Under the pieces are notes generated by a model. That model made no database searches. It was not told where the DNA came from and worked only from the letters and a program-made list of their open reading frames with translations. The position numbers were made by a program, and so were the translations under genes. Shown here in pieces: positions 26,931 through 35,939 of a stretch of DNA of 64,000 bases. Position 1 is the first letter of the stretch. Every line of letters begins with the position of its first letter. The DNA is from Mesorhizobium sp. SOD10 (lineage in GTDB: Bacteria; Pseudomonadota; Alphaproteobacteria; Rhizobiales; Rhizobiaceae), in contig CCNA01000060.1 in NCBI GenBank assembly GCA_000824805.1, positions 124,001 through 188,000 on the forward strand. The letters run 5' to 3'.

Positions 26931-27371
26931 TCAGACGCCGAAAGCGATGCTGGTCCTGGTCGCGGTCTTCAACGCGCGCATGCAGGCCGCCGGCTCGACG
27001 CCGGTGCCGGCGCATTCGGTCGCGCTGTTGATCAGCACGCGGCTGAGCTTGCCGCAGTCGGCGCCGGCGAGGTCGAAGCGCGTGACCTTGGTCTTGCCGG
27101 CCGGCAGGTCCTTGAAATCGAGCACGGTGAGGCGATCGACGACGCCGGCCTCGTTGAACAGCGCGATCTCGAAAGCCGCCTTCGACAGGTCGGCGCCGAG
27201 CGCGTTGTTGACGACGAAGGTCAGCCGGCAGCCTTTTTCCGACGGCTGTGCGGCGTTGAGCTCGAGGCTGAGGGCCGGAGCGGGCGCGGACTGGGCCCAC
27301 GCCGGCGCCGCTGCAAGCGACATCGCGAATGTCGAGCTCAGCAGACGAAAGGATGCCATTAAGCCTTTCAT
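26931..27371 (-). CDS. Small secreted protein of the heme locus, function unknown
   Basis: A protein of about 146 residues with a signal peptide (MASFRLLSSTFAMSLAAAPAWAQ within the first 27 residues). The mature domain is beta-rich and holds four cysteines (in KGCRLTF, GADCGKL, ATECAG and PAACMRA), suggesting two disulfides. I recognise no catalytic motif. It is encoded between the outer-membrane heme receptor and tonB on the same strand, eight bases from each neighbour, so it may help heme capture or receptor assembly in the periplasm. The start MKGLMASF at 27371 avoids overlapping the receptor stop codon; MASF at 27359 is an alternative. Confidence 0.72.
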   Translation of the reverse strand: MKGLMASFRLLSSTFAMSLAAAPAWAQSAPAPALSLELNAAQPSEKGCRLTFVVNNALGADLSKAAFEIALFNEAGVVDRLTVLDFKDLPAGKTKVTRFDLAGADCGKLSRVLINSATECAGTGVEPAACMRALKTATRTSIAFGV

Positions 27372-27378
27372 ATCTCGC

Positions 27379-29598
27379 TCAGCCTCCAAAGCGCATGGTT
27401 GCCGCGAGCTTCAGCGTGACGCCGGGTTCGTAGAGGACGGCGGTCGTGCTTCCGTTGAGCGGGTTGGTGTATTTGACGTCGAACAGATTGTCTGCGCGGA
27501 AATCGAGCTTGAGATTGTCCGTCGCCTGGTAGCTGGCGAAGGCGTTGACCAGCGTGAAATCCTTGGCCACCGGATTGCCCTTGGGCTTGCCGTTATATTG
27601 CACCTCGCCGCCGACGGTCAGCTTGTCCTCGAGGAAGCGCAGGCCGAGCTGAGCCGTCACCTGCGAGGAGGGGATGGTGGCGAGGTCTGCGCGCTCGCCT
27701 TCATAGGAGATGGTGTGGCCGTTGATGATGGAGGCCGACAACCCGGCATAGCCCCAGCCGGCGTCGTAAACGCTTTCCAGCTCGAAGCCGTTGATCTTGG
27801 CCTTGGCGAAGTTCTGGTACTGGAAGCAGATCGGAATGCCTGGACCGAACGGGCAGCCACTGGTCGGATCGAAGGGCGAGAGGGTGACGCCGTCGATATA
27901 GTCGTCGACATTATTGTGGAAGTAGGCGGCCTTGAGACGCAGCGCGTCGCCGCCCTCGATGATGTCGTTCTGCTTGTAATTGACGCCGAACTCGACGGTC
28001 TTGCCGGTCTCGGGCTTGAGGTTCGGATTGGGCAGGAAGGGGAAGCTGACGCCGGCCGGATGGTTGCCGCTGATCAGCGTCTCGGTCAGCGAGGGCGAGC
28101 GGTAGCCTTCCGCATAGGTGCCGTAGAATTGCAGGCCGGCCAGACCGGCGCTTTCAAAGGGCGAGACGCCGACGGTGATGCGCGGCGAAACCCTGTCGCC
28201 GGAGGTCTCGTTCGTGTCGTCCTTCAGGCTGTAATTGTCGTAGCGCAGGCCGCCAATGATCTCTAACCATTCCCAGGTCAGCTTGTCCTGGATGTAGGCG
28301 CCGGAGACGTTGCGCTTGCCCGACGGCGTGTAGAAGCTGTCGCCGCCGGCGCTGCCGCCGGTATCGACATCGTCGCCGACCCAGTCGCCGCCATAGGTCA
28401 GTTCATGCGCAACGCTCGCCGTCTCGAAGCGCGACGTGTTCCAGATGTCGATGCCGGTGGTGCCGACATCGAAGGTCGACAGCGAGCCGGGCGGCAGCAC
28501 CACGGGCAGGCCGGTGGTCGGATCGAAGCGGTTCTGCGCGGTAAGCGTCGTCAGGTCGAGATTGGTTCTGTTGTAGGAGGCGTTGATGTGGAGGTCGAGC
28601 CAGCTCTTGGCGTCGTCGGTGATGCTGTAGCGGGCCGTGAAAGTGTTCGACTTCAAATCGACGTCGTTGGCCGGCACGGCGCCGCTGGTCTCCGTCCAGC
28701 CATCACTGGAACCGACCCAACCTAATTTCAGTTCGCTGTTCTCGGTCGGGCGTATGGTGGTCTTGAGCAGGCCACTCAGCACGTCGAAGCCGGTGCCGGC
28801 AACGGTGTCGCCGCCGCCATCCTTGTAGTCGCCATAGTCGCGGTAGACGATGTTGCCGAGGACATCCCAGTTGTCGTTGATCATGTAGGCGCCGGTGGCG
28901 CTGGTGGTCCAGCCCTTGCCGTTGCTCTCATAGCGTCCGGTCAGCGAGCCGGCCCATGTCTCCTCCGGCTTGAGGAAATCGGCGGCGTCCTTGGTGTCGA
29001 AGAAGACGACGCCGCCGATGGCGCCGGAACCGTAGGTGTTGGCGGTCGGGCCACGGATGACGTCGACCGACTTGATGAGCTCGGGATCGACATAGAAGGT
29101 CGATTGCGTGCCGTGGTCGGAGCGCTGGAAGTCCTGCCTTGCGCCGTCGACAATGACCGCGACTCGGCCGAAATCCTGCAGGCCGCGAATGTTGATGCTC
29201 GAAGAAACGCGCCGCGCGTCGGCCTGGACGGCGACGCCGGGCACGCCGAGCAGCATTTCGTTCGGCGTGGTCGCCATGCGGCGGTCGAGCTGCTCCTGAT
29301 CGACATGGCTGGCCGAGGCCAGCGACTGGATCGCCGTTTCGCCGGTGCGGCTGATGACGAGGATCTTGTCGAGCAGGGTTCCTTCGGCCGCGGCCTTCTC
29401 GTCAGCCTGCTTTTTCTGATCGGCCTGCTGCTGGTCGGCCGCCGGCTGCGCGGCTTGTTGCGCTTGCGCGGCGGGCGCGCTGAGCGTGATCGCCGCCGCT
29501 CCGGCCATCAATGCGGCGATCGCCTTTGCAATCGATCGGAAGCCCAGACCCGCCCCATCGTCAGCCAGGTCCGTCCGTCCCCAAGTCACCAACCCCAT
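27379..29598 (-). CDS. TonB-dependent heme/hemoglobin receptor
   Basis: A 739-residue outer-membrane receptor. After a signal peptide ending APAAQAQ and a glutamine/lysine-rich linker, the TonB box and plug domain follow (ILVISRTGETAIQSL, then NIRGLQDFGRVAVIVDGARQ and VIRGPTANTYGSGAIGG). A 22-strand-type barrel runs to the C-terminus, ending KLAATMRFGG. The pattern matches the hemoglobin/heme receptor family (HmuR, ShmR, BhuR). It is divergent from hmuP and shares a gap containing a TGA-N9-TCA iron box, so iron control is likely. Whether free heme or a heme protein is the ligand is not decided here. Confidence 0.9.
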   Translation of the reverse strand: MGLVTWGRTDLADDGAGLGFRSIAKAIAALMAGAAAITLSAPAAQAQQAAQPAADQQQADQKKQADEKAAAEGTLLDKILVISRTGETAIQSLASASHVDQEQLDRRMATTPNEMLLGVPGVAVQADARRVSSSINIRGLQDFGRVAVIVDGARQDFQRSDHGTQSTFYVDPELIKSVDVIRGPTANTYGSGAIGGVVFFDTKDAADFLKPEETWAGSLTGRYESNGKGWTTSATGAYMINDNWDVLGNIVYRDYGDYKDGGGDTVAGTGFDVLSGLLKTTIRPTENSELKLGWVGSSDGWTETSGAVPANDVDLKSNTFTARYSITDDAKSWLDLHINASYNRTNLDLTTLTAQNRFDPTTGLPVVLPPGSLSTFDVGTTGIDIWNTSRFETASVAHELTYGGDWVGDDVDTGGSAGGDSFYTPSGKRNVSGAYIQDKLTWEWLEIIGGLRYDNYSLKDDTNETSGDRVSPRITVGVSPFESAGLAGLQFYGTYAEGYRSPSLTETLISGNHPAGVSFPFLPNPNLKPETGKTVEFGVNYKQNDIIEGGDALRLKAAYFHNNVDDYIDGVTLSPFDPTSGCPFGPGIPICFQYQNFAKAKINGFELESVYDAGWGYAGLSASIINGHTISYEGERADLATIPSSQVTAQLGLRFLEDKLTVGGEVQYNGKPKGNPVAKDFTLVNAFASYQATDNLKLDFRADNLFDVKYTNPLNGSTTAVLYEPGVTLKLAATMRFGG

Positions 29599-29681
29599 GC
29601 CCCAACTCCAGATTTTCAGGCTCGTAGCTGGCTGGCCGGTGGCTCGCTCGCATTTTTGATCACGTCCGGCGTCTTAAATGT

Positions 29682-29696
29682 TGACTCATTTAGTCC
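29682..29696. promoter_or_regulatory. Near-match to an iron-responsive (IRO/RirA) box
   Basis: TGA, nine bases, then TCC: one base short of the TGA-N9-TCA consensus. It lies 84 bases upstream of the receptor start and 38 bases from the perfect box, so it could serve as a second, weaker site facing the receptor gene. Confidence 0.3.
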
Positions 29697-29719
29697 GGTA
29701 ATGCACTGACTAGTAAACA

Positions 29720-29734
29720 TGATTATTCGAGTCA
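29720..29734. promoter_or_regulatory. Iron-responsive (IRO/RirA) box, perfect
   Basis: TGATTATTCGAGTCA fits the TGA-N9-TCA motif bound by RirA in rhizobia. It sits in the gap between the divergent heme receptor and hmuP genes, 64 bases before the hmuP start. Iron-replete RirA would repress both directions. Confidence 0.6.
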
Positions 29735-29797
29735 AGAATTGAATCGGCATTTATGAGGCTGCGCCAAGGTGGCCGTCAGAGGAAAGGGACCGACCCG

Positions 29798-30004
29798 ATG
29801 AACACGCACAATCCCAATGATTTCCGCTATCGCGTCCGCCGTCCGGAAGACACGCAGATGCGTTACGAACGGGTGCCGTTGGCGGTGAGGACGCTCTCCA
29901 GCAACACGCTGTTCCAGGGCGAGCACGAGATCGGCATCGAGCATCATGGCGCGCTTTACCGCCTGAAGATCACCCGCCAGGGCAAGCTGATCCTCAACAA
30001 GTGA
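29798..30004 (+). CDS. hmuP: Hemin uptake protein HemP/HmuP
   Basis: A 68-residue HemP-family protein. The conserved C-terminal part reads VRTLSSNTLFQGEHEIGIEHHGALYRLKITRQGKLIL, in segments characteristic of the family. In Bradyrhizobium and Sinorhizobium HmuP is needed for heme use and acts as a co-activator on the heme receptor promoter, which here is the divergent gene. The start at 29798 has a strong GGAAAGGGA site nine bases upstream. The stop codon overlaps a GTG in the next reading frame, but the next gene more likely starts at 30052. Confidence 0.88.
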   Translation: MNTHNPNDFRYRVRRPEDTQMRYERVPLAVRTLSSNTLFQGEHEIGIEHHGALYRLKITRQGKLILNK

Positions 30005-30051
30005 CCGCGATCGGCGGGGGACAGACGAATATCAGGCTAGAGGTGAGCGAC

Positions 30052-31113
30052 ATGGACCAGCGCGTTAGGCCGTCGCCGGAGGAAGTCCGGCGGGCGCGGG
30101 AAGAAAATCCGAAAATGCGGGAGCGCGATCTCTCGGCGCAATTGGGCATCTCGGAAGCGGAACTGGTCGCCGCGCATTGCGGCTTCGGCGCTGTCCGCGT
30201 CGAGCCGCGCGTCAACGATCTTTTGACCGGCCTCGAGGCGGTTGGCGAAGTGATGGCGCTGACGCGCAACGAAAGCGCCGTGCACGAGAAGATCGGCGTC
30301 TACGACAAGGTCGTGACCGGCAATCACAATGCCATGGTGCTTGGCGAAAACATCGATCTGCGCATCTTCCCGAAAGTCTGGGCGCATGGCTTTGCCGTCG
30401 AAAAACGCGACGGCGGCGAGATCCGCCGCAGCCTGCAGTTCTTCGACGCGGCGGGCGAGGCGGTGCACAAGGTGCATCTGAAGCCCGCATCCAACCTCTA
30501 TGCCTACCAGAAACTGGTGGCCAGTCTCGAATCGTCGAACCAGGAACCGACCGTCGCGATCTTCCCAAGCGCGGCGGGAGGGGAGAGCGAGGCACCGGGT
30601 TCGGTTGCCTCGATCAACGATCTGCGCGACCGCTGGAGCCGGCTCACCGACGTGCATCAGTTCTTCGGCATGCTGAAGACGCTGAAGCTCAGCCGCCGCG
30701 AGGCGGTGCGCATGGTCGGCCAGGACTATGCGTGGCTGCTCGACAATGACGCGGTGAGCGCCATGTTCCACCACGCGGCGGCAGGCGAAATGCCGATCAT
30801 GTGCTTCGTGGGCAACCGCGGCTGCATCCAGATCCATTCCGGCCCGATCAAGTCCGTCAAGCCGATGGGTCCGTGGATCAACGTGCTCGACGAGACTTTC
30901 CATCTGCATCTGAGGACCGACCACATCCATGAGGTCTGGGCGGTGCGCAAGCCCACCAAGGACGGCCATGTCACCTCGCTGGAGGCCTATGACGCCAATG
31001 GCGGCATGATCATCCAGTTCTTCGGCAAGCGTCATGAAGGTGAGAGCGAGCGCGAGGACTGGCGTTTTCTCGCCGAGAACCTGCCCCGCATTCCCAGCCC
31101 GACCGCTGCATAA
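30052..31113 (+). CDS. hmuS: Hemin-degrading factor HmuS (HemS/ChuS family)
   Basis: A 353-residue cytoplasmic heme-handling protein made of two tandem HemS-type repeats (about 25-175 and 190-345; compare YDKVVTGNHNAMVLGE with CFVGNRGCIQIHSGPIK). It receives heme from the ABC importer and stores or degrades it. The start MDQRVRP is chosen for the AGAGGTGAG site six bases before it; an earlier GTG at 30001 overlaps hmuP and adds 17 residues not typical of the family. It is the second gene of the hmuPSTUV operon. Confidence 0.9.
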   Translation: MDQRVRPSPEEVRRAREENPKMRERDLSAQLGISEAELVAAHCGFGAVRVEPRVNDLLTGLEAVGEVMALTRNESAVHEKIGVYDKVVTGNHNAMVLGENIDLRIFPKVWAHGFAVEKRDGGEIRRSLQFFDAAGEAVHKVHLKPASNLYAYQKLVASLESSNQEPTVAIFPSAAGGESEAPGSVASINDLRDRWSRLTDVHQFFGMLKTLKLSRREAVRMVGQDYAWLLDNDAVSAMFHHAAAGEMPIMCFVGNRGCIQIHSGPIKSVKPMGPWINVLDETFHLHLRTDHIHEVWAVRKPTKDGHVTSLEAYDANGGMIIQFFGKRHEGESEREDWRFLAENLPRIPSPTAA

Positions 31114-31124
31114 GGTAAGACCCA

Positions 31125-32018
31125 ATGCGCCTTGTTCCCAGTTTCCGCGCGGCGCTCGCGCCGATGTTCGGTGTCTTGCTGGCTTTCGCGGCGCCGCCCG
31201 CCGGCGCCGAGGAAGGGAAAGTCGTCTTTTCGGACGCTTCGCGAATTGTCTCGATTGGCGGCTCGATCACCGAGATCGTCTATGCGCTCGGCGAGGAGGG
31301 GCGTCTCGTCGCCCGCGATTCGACGAGCTCCTATCCGGAAGAAGCGCAGAAGTTGCCGGATGTCGGTTATATGCGCGCGCTGTCGCCGGAGGGTGTCCTG
31401 TCGGTCAATCCGACCGGAATCCTGGCGCTGCATGGCAGTGGCCCGAAAGAGGCGGTCGACGTGCTGAAGAAGTCGAGCGTGGCTTTCATCGAGGTGCCGG
31501 ACCACTACAATCACGAGGGCATCCTCGAAAAAATCCGCATCGTCGGCAAGGCGCTGGGGGTCGAGGCCAAGGCCGAGAAGCTGGCGGCGGAGACGGACGC
31601 GAAGCTGACGGCGGCCGAGAGGCAGACGGCTGCCATCAAGGAGCGAAAGCGCGTGCTGTTCGTGCTGTCGACGCAAGGCGGCAAGATTCTTGCCGCGGGC
31701 AGCGACACGGCGGCCGACGGCATCATCAAGCTTGCCGGTGCGGTCAACGCGGTCGAAGGCTTCTCCGGCTACAAGTCGATGACAGACGAGGCGATCGTCA
31801 GCGCCAAACCGGATGTCGTCCTAACGATGAAGGGGGGCGCACCGCCGATCTCGGAAGAGGAGCTGTTCGCCAACCCTGCCGTCGCTTCGACGCCGGCGGG
31901 CACGAACCGCAAGATAATCAGCATGTGGGGCGGCTATCTGCTCGGCTTCGGCCCGCGCACCGCCGAAGCCATTCACGATCTTGCGGTCAAGCTCTATGGC
32001 AACCAGGTCGCGGACTGA
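31125..32018 (+). CDS. hmuT: Periplasmic heme-binding protein HmuT
   Basis: A 297-residue class III periplasmic binding protein. A signal peptide of about 28 residues (ending PPAGAEE) is followed by the two-lobed domain joined by a long helix (about residues 150-175, rich in lysine and glutamate). VSIGGSITEIVYALGEEGRLVARDSTSSYPEEA marks the heme/siderophore class. It carries heme to the HmuUV transporter. It lies 11 bases after hmuS and 6 bases before hmuU. Confidence 0.9.
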   Translation: MRLVPSFRAALAPMFGVLLAFAAPPAGAEEGKVVFSDASRIVSIGGSITEIVYALGEEGRLVARDSTSSYPEEAQKLPDVGYMRALSPEGVLSVNPTGILALHGSGPKEAVDVLKKSSVAFIEVPDHYNHEGILEKIRIVGKALGVEAKAEKLAAETDAKLTAAERQTAAIKERKRVLFVLSTQGGKILAAGSDTAADGIIKLAGAVNAVEGFSGYKSMTDEAIVSAKPDVVLTMKGGAPPISEEELFANPAVASTPAGTNRKIISMWGGYLLGFGPRTAEAIHDLAVKLYGNQVAD

Positions 32019-32024
32019 GCGGCG

Positions 32025-33125
32025 ATGGCCGAACAGTCGATAGCAGGCGCGCCGAGCCGGGCGATGGCAGCCGATGGCGACCGCTCGGCGCGCGCAAGAT
32101 TCGTCATCGCGCTTTTATGCCTGGCGCTCGTGCTCAGCGTGTTCCTGTCGCTGACGGCGGGCGCTTCCGACGCGTCCGCCGTCCGCGTCATCCGCGACTG
32201 GTTCATGGGCGCGCTGCCGGCCGACGCGGCGCTTGCGGCGCGCGACCAGCTGATCGTCTATGACATCCGCATGCCGCGCGTGCTGCTCGGCGTGCTGATC
32301 GGTGCGGCGCTCGCCGTTTGCGGCGCAGTGATGCAGGGCCTGTTCCGCAACCCGCTTGCCGATCCCGGCCTGATCGGTGTCTCGGCCGGCTCCAGCCTCG
32401 GCGCGGTGACGATCATCGTGCTCGGCGCCACATGGCTTGCGCCCGTCACGCTGGCGCTCGGCACGCTCGCGCTGCCGCTCGCGGCATTCTCCGGCGGGCT
32501 GGCAGTGACGTTGCTGCTCTACGCCATCGCCACGCGCCAGGGGCGGACGTCGGTCGCCACGATGCTGCTTGCCGGCATCGCCATCAGCGCGCTTGCCATG
32601 GCGCTCACCGGCGTCCTCATCTTCATGGCCGACGACCGGCAACTGCGCGACCTGACATTCTGGCAGCTCGGCTCGCTTGCCGGCGCGACATGGCCGAAGA
32701 TCGGCACCGCGGGGCCGGTGATCGTGGCGGCGCTGTCGGCGATGCCGTTCCTGTCGCGCGGCCTCAACGCGCTGGCGCTGGGCGAAGCGACCGCCGGTCA
32801 TCTCGGCATACCTGTGCAGCGGCTGAAATACACGGCTATCGTCGGCGTGTCGGCGGCGGTCGGCGCTTCGGTCGCTGTCAGCGGCGGCATCGGCTTCATC
32901 GGCATCGTCGTGCCGCATGTCCTGCGGCTCGCGATCGGACCGGACAACCGCTATTTGCTGCCGGCCTCGGCCCTGCTCGGCGCCTCGCTGCTTCTCATCG
33001 CCGATGCGGTCGCTCGCACCATCGTCGCGCCGGCCGAGTTGCCGATCGGCATCGTCACGGCGGTCGCCGGAGCGCCGTTCTTCCTGTGGATCCTGCTGCG
33101 CAAGCGCGGCGTCATCGATTTGTGA
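32025..33125 (+). CDS. hmuU: Heme ABC transporter permease HmuU
   Basis: A 366-residue FecCD-type permease with about nine or ten membrane helices. Family motifs include DIRMPRVLLGVLIGAALAVCGAVMQGLFRNPLADPGLIGVSAGSSLGA near the start, and GGIGFIGIVVPHVLRLAIGPDNR near residue 290. It forms a dimer in the inner membrane and passes heme from HmuT with energy from HmuV. It keeps operon spacing with both neighbours. Confidence 0.92.
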   Translation: MAEQSIAGAPSRAMAADGDRSARARFVIALLCLALVLSVFLSLTAGASDASAVRVIRDWFMGALPADAALAARDQLIVYDIRMPRVLLGVLIGAALAVCGAVMQGLFRNPLADPGLIGVSAGSSLGAVTIIVLGATWLAPVTLALGTLALPLAAFSGGLAVTLLLYAIATRQGRTSVATMLLAGIAISALAMALTGVLIFMADDRQLRDLTFWQLGSLAGATWPKIGTAGPVIVAALSAMPFLSRGLNALALGEATAGHLGIPVQRLKYTAIVGVSAAVGASVAVSGGIGFIGIVVPHVLRLAIGPDNRYLLPASALLGASLLLIADAVARTIVAPAELPIGIVTAVAGAPFFLWILLRKRGVIDL

Positions 33126-33132
33126 GGTCGCG

Positions 33133-33921
33133 ATGATCGAAGCGCACGACATCTCGGTGGCGATCGGCGGCAAGCGCATCGTGTCGCATGTCGATTTCGC
33201 GGCGCGGCCGGGTGAGGTTTCGGCCATCGTTGGACCGAACGGGTCCGGCAAGACGACGCTGCTCAAGGCGCTGACCGGCGAGCTTGCCTATACCGGGACC
33301 GTCACGCTAAACGGCCGCGACCTGTCGGCGATGACGCCGGTGGAGGCAGCCACGCTGCGGGCGGTACTGCCGCAAGCCACAACGCTGGCCTTTCCCTTCA
33401 CAGTGCGCGAGATCGTGCGGCTCGGCCTGATCGGTGGGCGCTCCGGTGTGCTGCCGGGCGAAGATGCGCGCCTGCCCGAGCGGGCGCTGGCGCGGGTGGA
33501 TCTCGACGGCTTTGCCGGTCGCTTCTACCAGGAACTTTCCGGCGGTGAGCAGCAGCGCGTGCAGCTTGCCCGCGTGCTCTGCCAGGTGTGGGCGCCGGTA
33601 CTCGAAGGGCGGCCGCGCTATCTCTTCCTCGACGAGCCGGTCTCCAGCCTTGATGTGAAACACCAGCTCATCATCATGGACATCGCGCGCGATTTCGCCC
33701 GGCGCGGCGGCGGCGTCGTGGCGATCCTGCACGACCTCAACTTGACGGCCATGTATGCCGACCGGCTTTTCGTGCTTTCACGTGGCCAACTGGCCGCAGC
33801 CGGCGCGCCGGCGGACGTGCTCAAGGACGAGCTGATCGAAAAGGTGTTCGACTGCCGGCTCAAGGTCGGCACATTGCCTGCGGGAAGCGTGCCGTTCGTG
33901 CTGCCGCAATCGGCCGCCTAG
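33133..33921 (+). CDS. hmuV: Heme ABC transporter ATPase HmuV
   Basis: A 262-residue ABC ATPase. Walker A is GPNGSGKTT, the signature LSGGEQQRVQLAR, and Walker B LFLDEPVSSLD. The sequence matches heme importers rather than ferric-siderophore ones mainly by context. MIEAHD is taken as start; it lies seven bases beyond the hmuU stop with a GAGG site. The gene is the last of the operon and its end overlaps the end of the convergent rirA by four bases. Confidence 0.92.
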   Translation: MIEAHDISVAIGGKRIVSHVDFAARPGEVSAIVGPNGSGKTTLLKALTGELAYTGTVTLNGRDLSAMTPVEAATLRAVLPQATTLAFPFTVREIVRLGLIGGRSGVLPGEDARLPERALARVDLDGFAGRFYQELSGGEQQRVQLARVLCQVWAPVLEGRPRYLFLDEPVSSLDVKHQLIIMDIARDFARRGGGVVAILHDLNLTAMYADRLFVLSRGQLAAAGAPADVLKDELIEKVFDCRLKVGTLPAGSVPFVLPQSAA

Positions 33922-34379
33922 GCCGCCGGAGCGCGCTGTTCCAACAGGTCGATGCCGAGCAGGCTGCGCACATTCGGCCGCGCCGCGATCAGATCGGCGA
34001 TCGTGTAGCGGGAAAGCACGGCGAAGAAGGCGTTGAGCGCCTCGCGCAGCGCCGAATTCAGGGCGCAGCTGTCGACCAGCGGGCATTCGGCGGCATCATT
34101 TTCGAAGCACTCCGCCATGGCGAAGCTCTCTTCGGTGACGCGCACGACATCGAACAGGCTGATCTGCTCGGCCGGACGGCCAAGCCTGACGCCGCCATTC
34201 CTGCCGCGCACGGTCTCGACAAGGCCGGCCTCGACCAGCGGCTGCAGGATCTTGAACAGGAACAGTTCGGATACCGAATAGGCGGCGGCGATCTCGGGGA
34301 TGCGGCTCAGCCTGTCGGTATTTGCGGCGCAATACATCAGGATGCGCATCGCATAATTGGTCTGGCGCGTGAGCCGCAT
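33918..34379 (-). CDS. rirA: Iron-responsive Rrf2 family regulator RirA
   Basis: A 153-residue Rrf2-type repressor. The winged helix occupies the first 65 residues, and three cysteines, C91, C99 and C105 (AECFENDAAECPLVDSC), match the iron-sulfur ligands of characterised RirA proteins. With iron it represses uptake genes; under iron limitation the cluster degrades and repression lifts. Its position beside hmuPSTUV and the TGA-N9-TCA boxes upstream of both hmuP and rirA fit this role and suggest self-control. Confidence 0.92.
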   Translation of the reverse strand: MRLTRQTNYAMRILMYCAANTDRLSRIPEIAAAYSVSELFLFKILQPLVEAGLVETVRGRNGGVRLGRPAEQISLFDVVRVTEESFAMAECFENDAAECPLVDSCALNSALREALNAFFAVLSRYTIADLIAARPNVRSLLGIDLLEQRAPAA

Positions 34380-34458
34380 GGTATCCTCATGGAAATATTA
34401 GCTTGAGCCGAATATGGCCCATAGTTTGGAACAATTCCAGACTGGAGCGGTATATAGC

Positions 34459-34473
34459 TGAACAATCGTGTCA
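34459..34473. promoter_or_regulatory. Iron-responsive (IRO/RirA) box upstream of rirA
   Basis: TGAACAATCGTGTCA fits TGA-N9-TCA exactly. It lies 80 bases upstream of the rirA start, in the gap shared with the DUF445 gene, and could mediate autoregulation. Confidence 0.5.
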
Positions 34474-34589
34474 ACTTTTTGTGCGTGCCGGTGCGTATGG
34501 CGGCCCGGGATGCCTCCCAAGCTTCGAGCAAGCGTTTTGGCGGCGCAGCCACTAGATAGAGGCGGGTGCAAACAGGAAACGGCTTTTCC

Positions 34590-35885
34590 ATGTCACAATC
34601 AGCTCCGGCCCTCGCGCCGGTTCGATTCGACGCCGACGCGCAGGCGAAGCTCGCGGCATTGCGGCGGACCAAATTCATCGCCGCCGCGGCGCTTGCGCTA
34701 TGCGTTCTCGTCTTTGCGCTCGCCAAATCCTTCGAGGGCAGCTACCCGTGGCTCGGCTTCGTCGCCGCCTTCGCCGAGGCGGCGACCATCGGCGGCATCG
34801 CCGACTGGTATGCCGTGGTGGCGCTGTTCAGGCGGCCGCTCGGACTGCCGATCCCGCACACCGCGATCATTCCGGAGAATCAGCACCGCATCGCCGACAA
34901 TCTCGGCCGCTTCATCGAGGCCAATTTCCTGGCGCCGGAGCCGGTGCGCGCAAAGCTCGCCGAGGTCGACTTCGCCGCTCTGGTCGCCGACTGGCTGGCC
35001 GATGCCGAGCGCGCCGCCGACCTGTCGCGATTCGTCGCCCGGCTGGTGCCGCAGACACTGACCGCGGTGGAGCAATCCGGCCTGCGCGACTTCGTCACCA
35101 GCCGCATGCTGGAGCAGATCGACAAAGTGCCGCTGGCGCCGCTTGCGGCGGATCTTTTGTCGGCGCTGACCGACGACCGCCGGCACCAGAAGCTGTTCGA
35201 CGAGTTCACCAGGGTCGTGGGACGTTTCCTCAACGACGAGCAGGCGCTGGCGACGATGCGGGAAAAGATCCGCGAGGAGTTGCCGTCGCTCTTCAACCTG
35301 TTTCGCGCCGATGCCTATCTCCTGAAGAAGATCGTCGCTTCCGCGGGTTCGCTGCTCGATGAGGTGCGGGCCGATCCCGATCATCCGATGCGCTCCGAGT
35401 TCGACCATTTCGCGCTCGCTTTCATCGAGCGGCTCAGGACCTCGAAGCAATATGCAAGGCGTGCCGAGAAGCTGAAGCGCGATTTCCTCGGTCGTCCGGA
35501 GATCAAAGCGCTGGCCGGCGATGCCTGGACGAGCCTGCGCCTGTTCATCGAGCAGGACGCCAATGCGCAGAATTCGACGATCCGTGAGCATCTCGCCAAC
35601 ATGTTCGTCGAGGTCGGCAGGCATCTGGCCGACGACGCCCAGATCAGGGCCGACATGAACCAGGGCTTTGTCGTGGCGCTGTCCTCGTTCGTGGAAAGCC
35701 AGAAGAGCGGCGTGTCGACATTCATCGCCGACCAGGTGAAGCGCTGGGACCTGGCGCAGCTGACGCGGCTCATCGAGACGAATATCGGCAGGGACCTGCA
35801 ATATATCCGTTTCAACGGCATGATCATCGGCGGGCTCGCCGGCCTGGCGCTTTATACGGCGGAGCGGCTGTTTCTCGTCAATTGA
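34590..35885 (+). CDS. DUF445 family membrane protein
   Basis: A 431-residue protein of the DUF445 family. Two hydrophobic segments near the N-terminus (about residues 33-75, including LALCVLVFALAKS and LGFVAAFAEAATIGGIADWYAVVALF) and one at the C-terminus (GMIIGGLAGLALYTAERLF) enclose a long helical, charged middle. The ADWYAVVALFRRPLGLPIPHTAIIP motif is the family hallmark. Its function is not established. It stands alone between rirA and the phasin gene. Confidence 0.85.
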   Translation: MSQSAPALAPVRFDADAQAKLAALRRTKFIAAAALALCVLVFALAKSFEGSYPWLGFVAAFAEAATIGGIADWYAVVALFRRPLGLPIPHTAIIPENQHRIADNLGRFIEANFLAPEPVRAKLAEVDFAALVADWLADAERAADLSRFVARLVPQTLTAVEQSGLRDFVTSRMLEQIDKVPLAPLAADLLSALTDDRRHQKLFDEFTRVVGRFLNDEQALATMREKIREELPSLFNLFRADAYLLKKIVASAGSLLDEVRADPDHPMRSEFDHFALAFIERLRTSKQYARRAEKLKRDFLGRPEIKALAGDAWTSLRLFIEQDANAQNSTIREHLANMFVEVGRHLADDAQIRADMNQGFVVALSSFVESQKSGVSTFIADQVKRWDLAQLTRLIETNIGRDLQYIRFNGMIIGGLAGLALYTAERLFLVN

Positions 35886-35939
35886 CGCTGGCCTGGCGCA
35901 CACTATTCTCCCTGGAGCGCAGCAACCGGGAGGCAGAGC

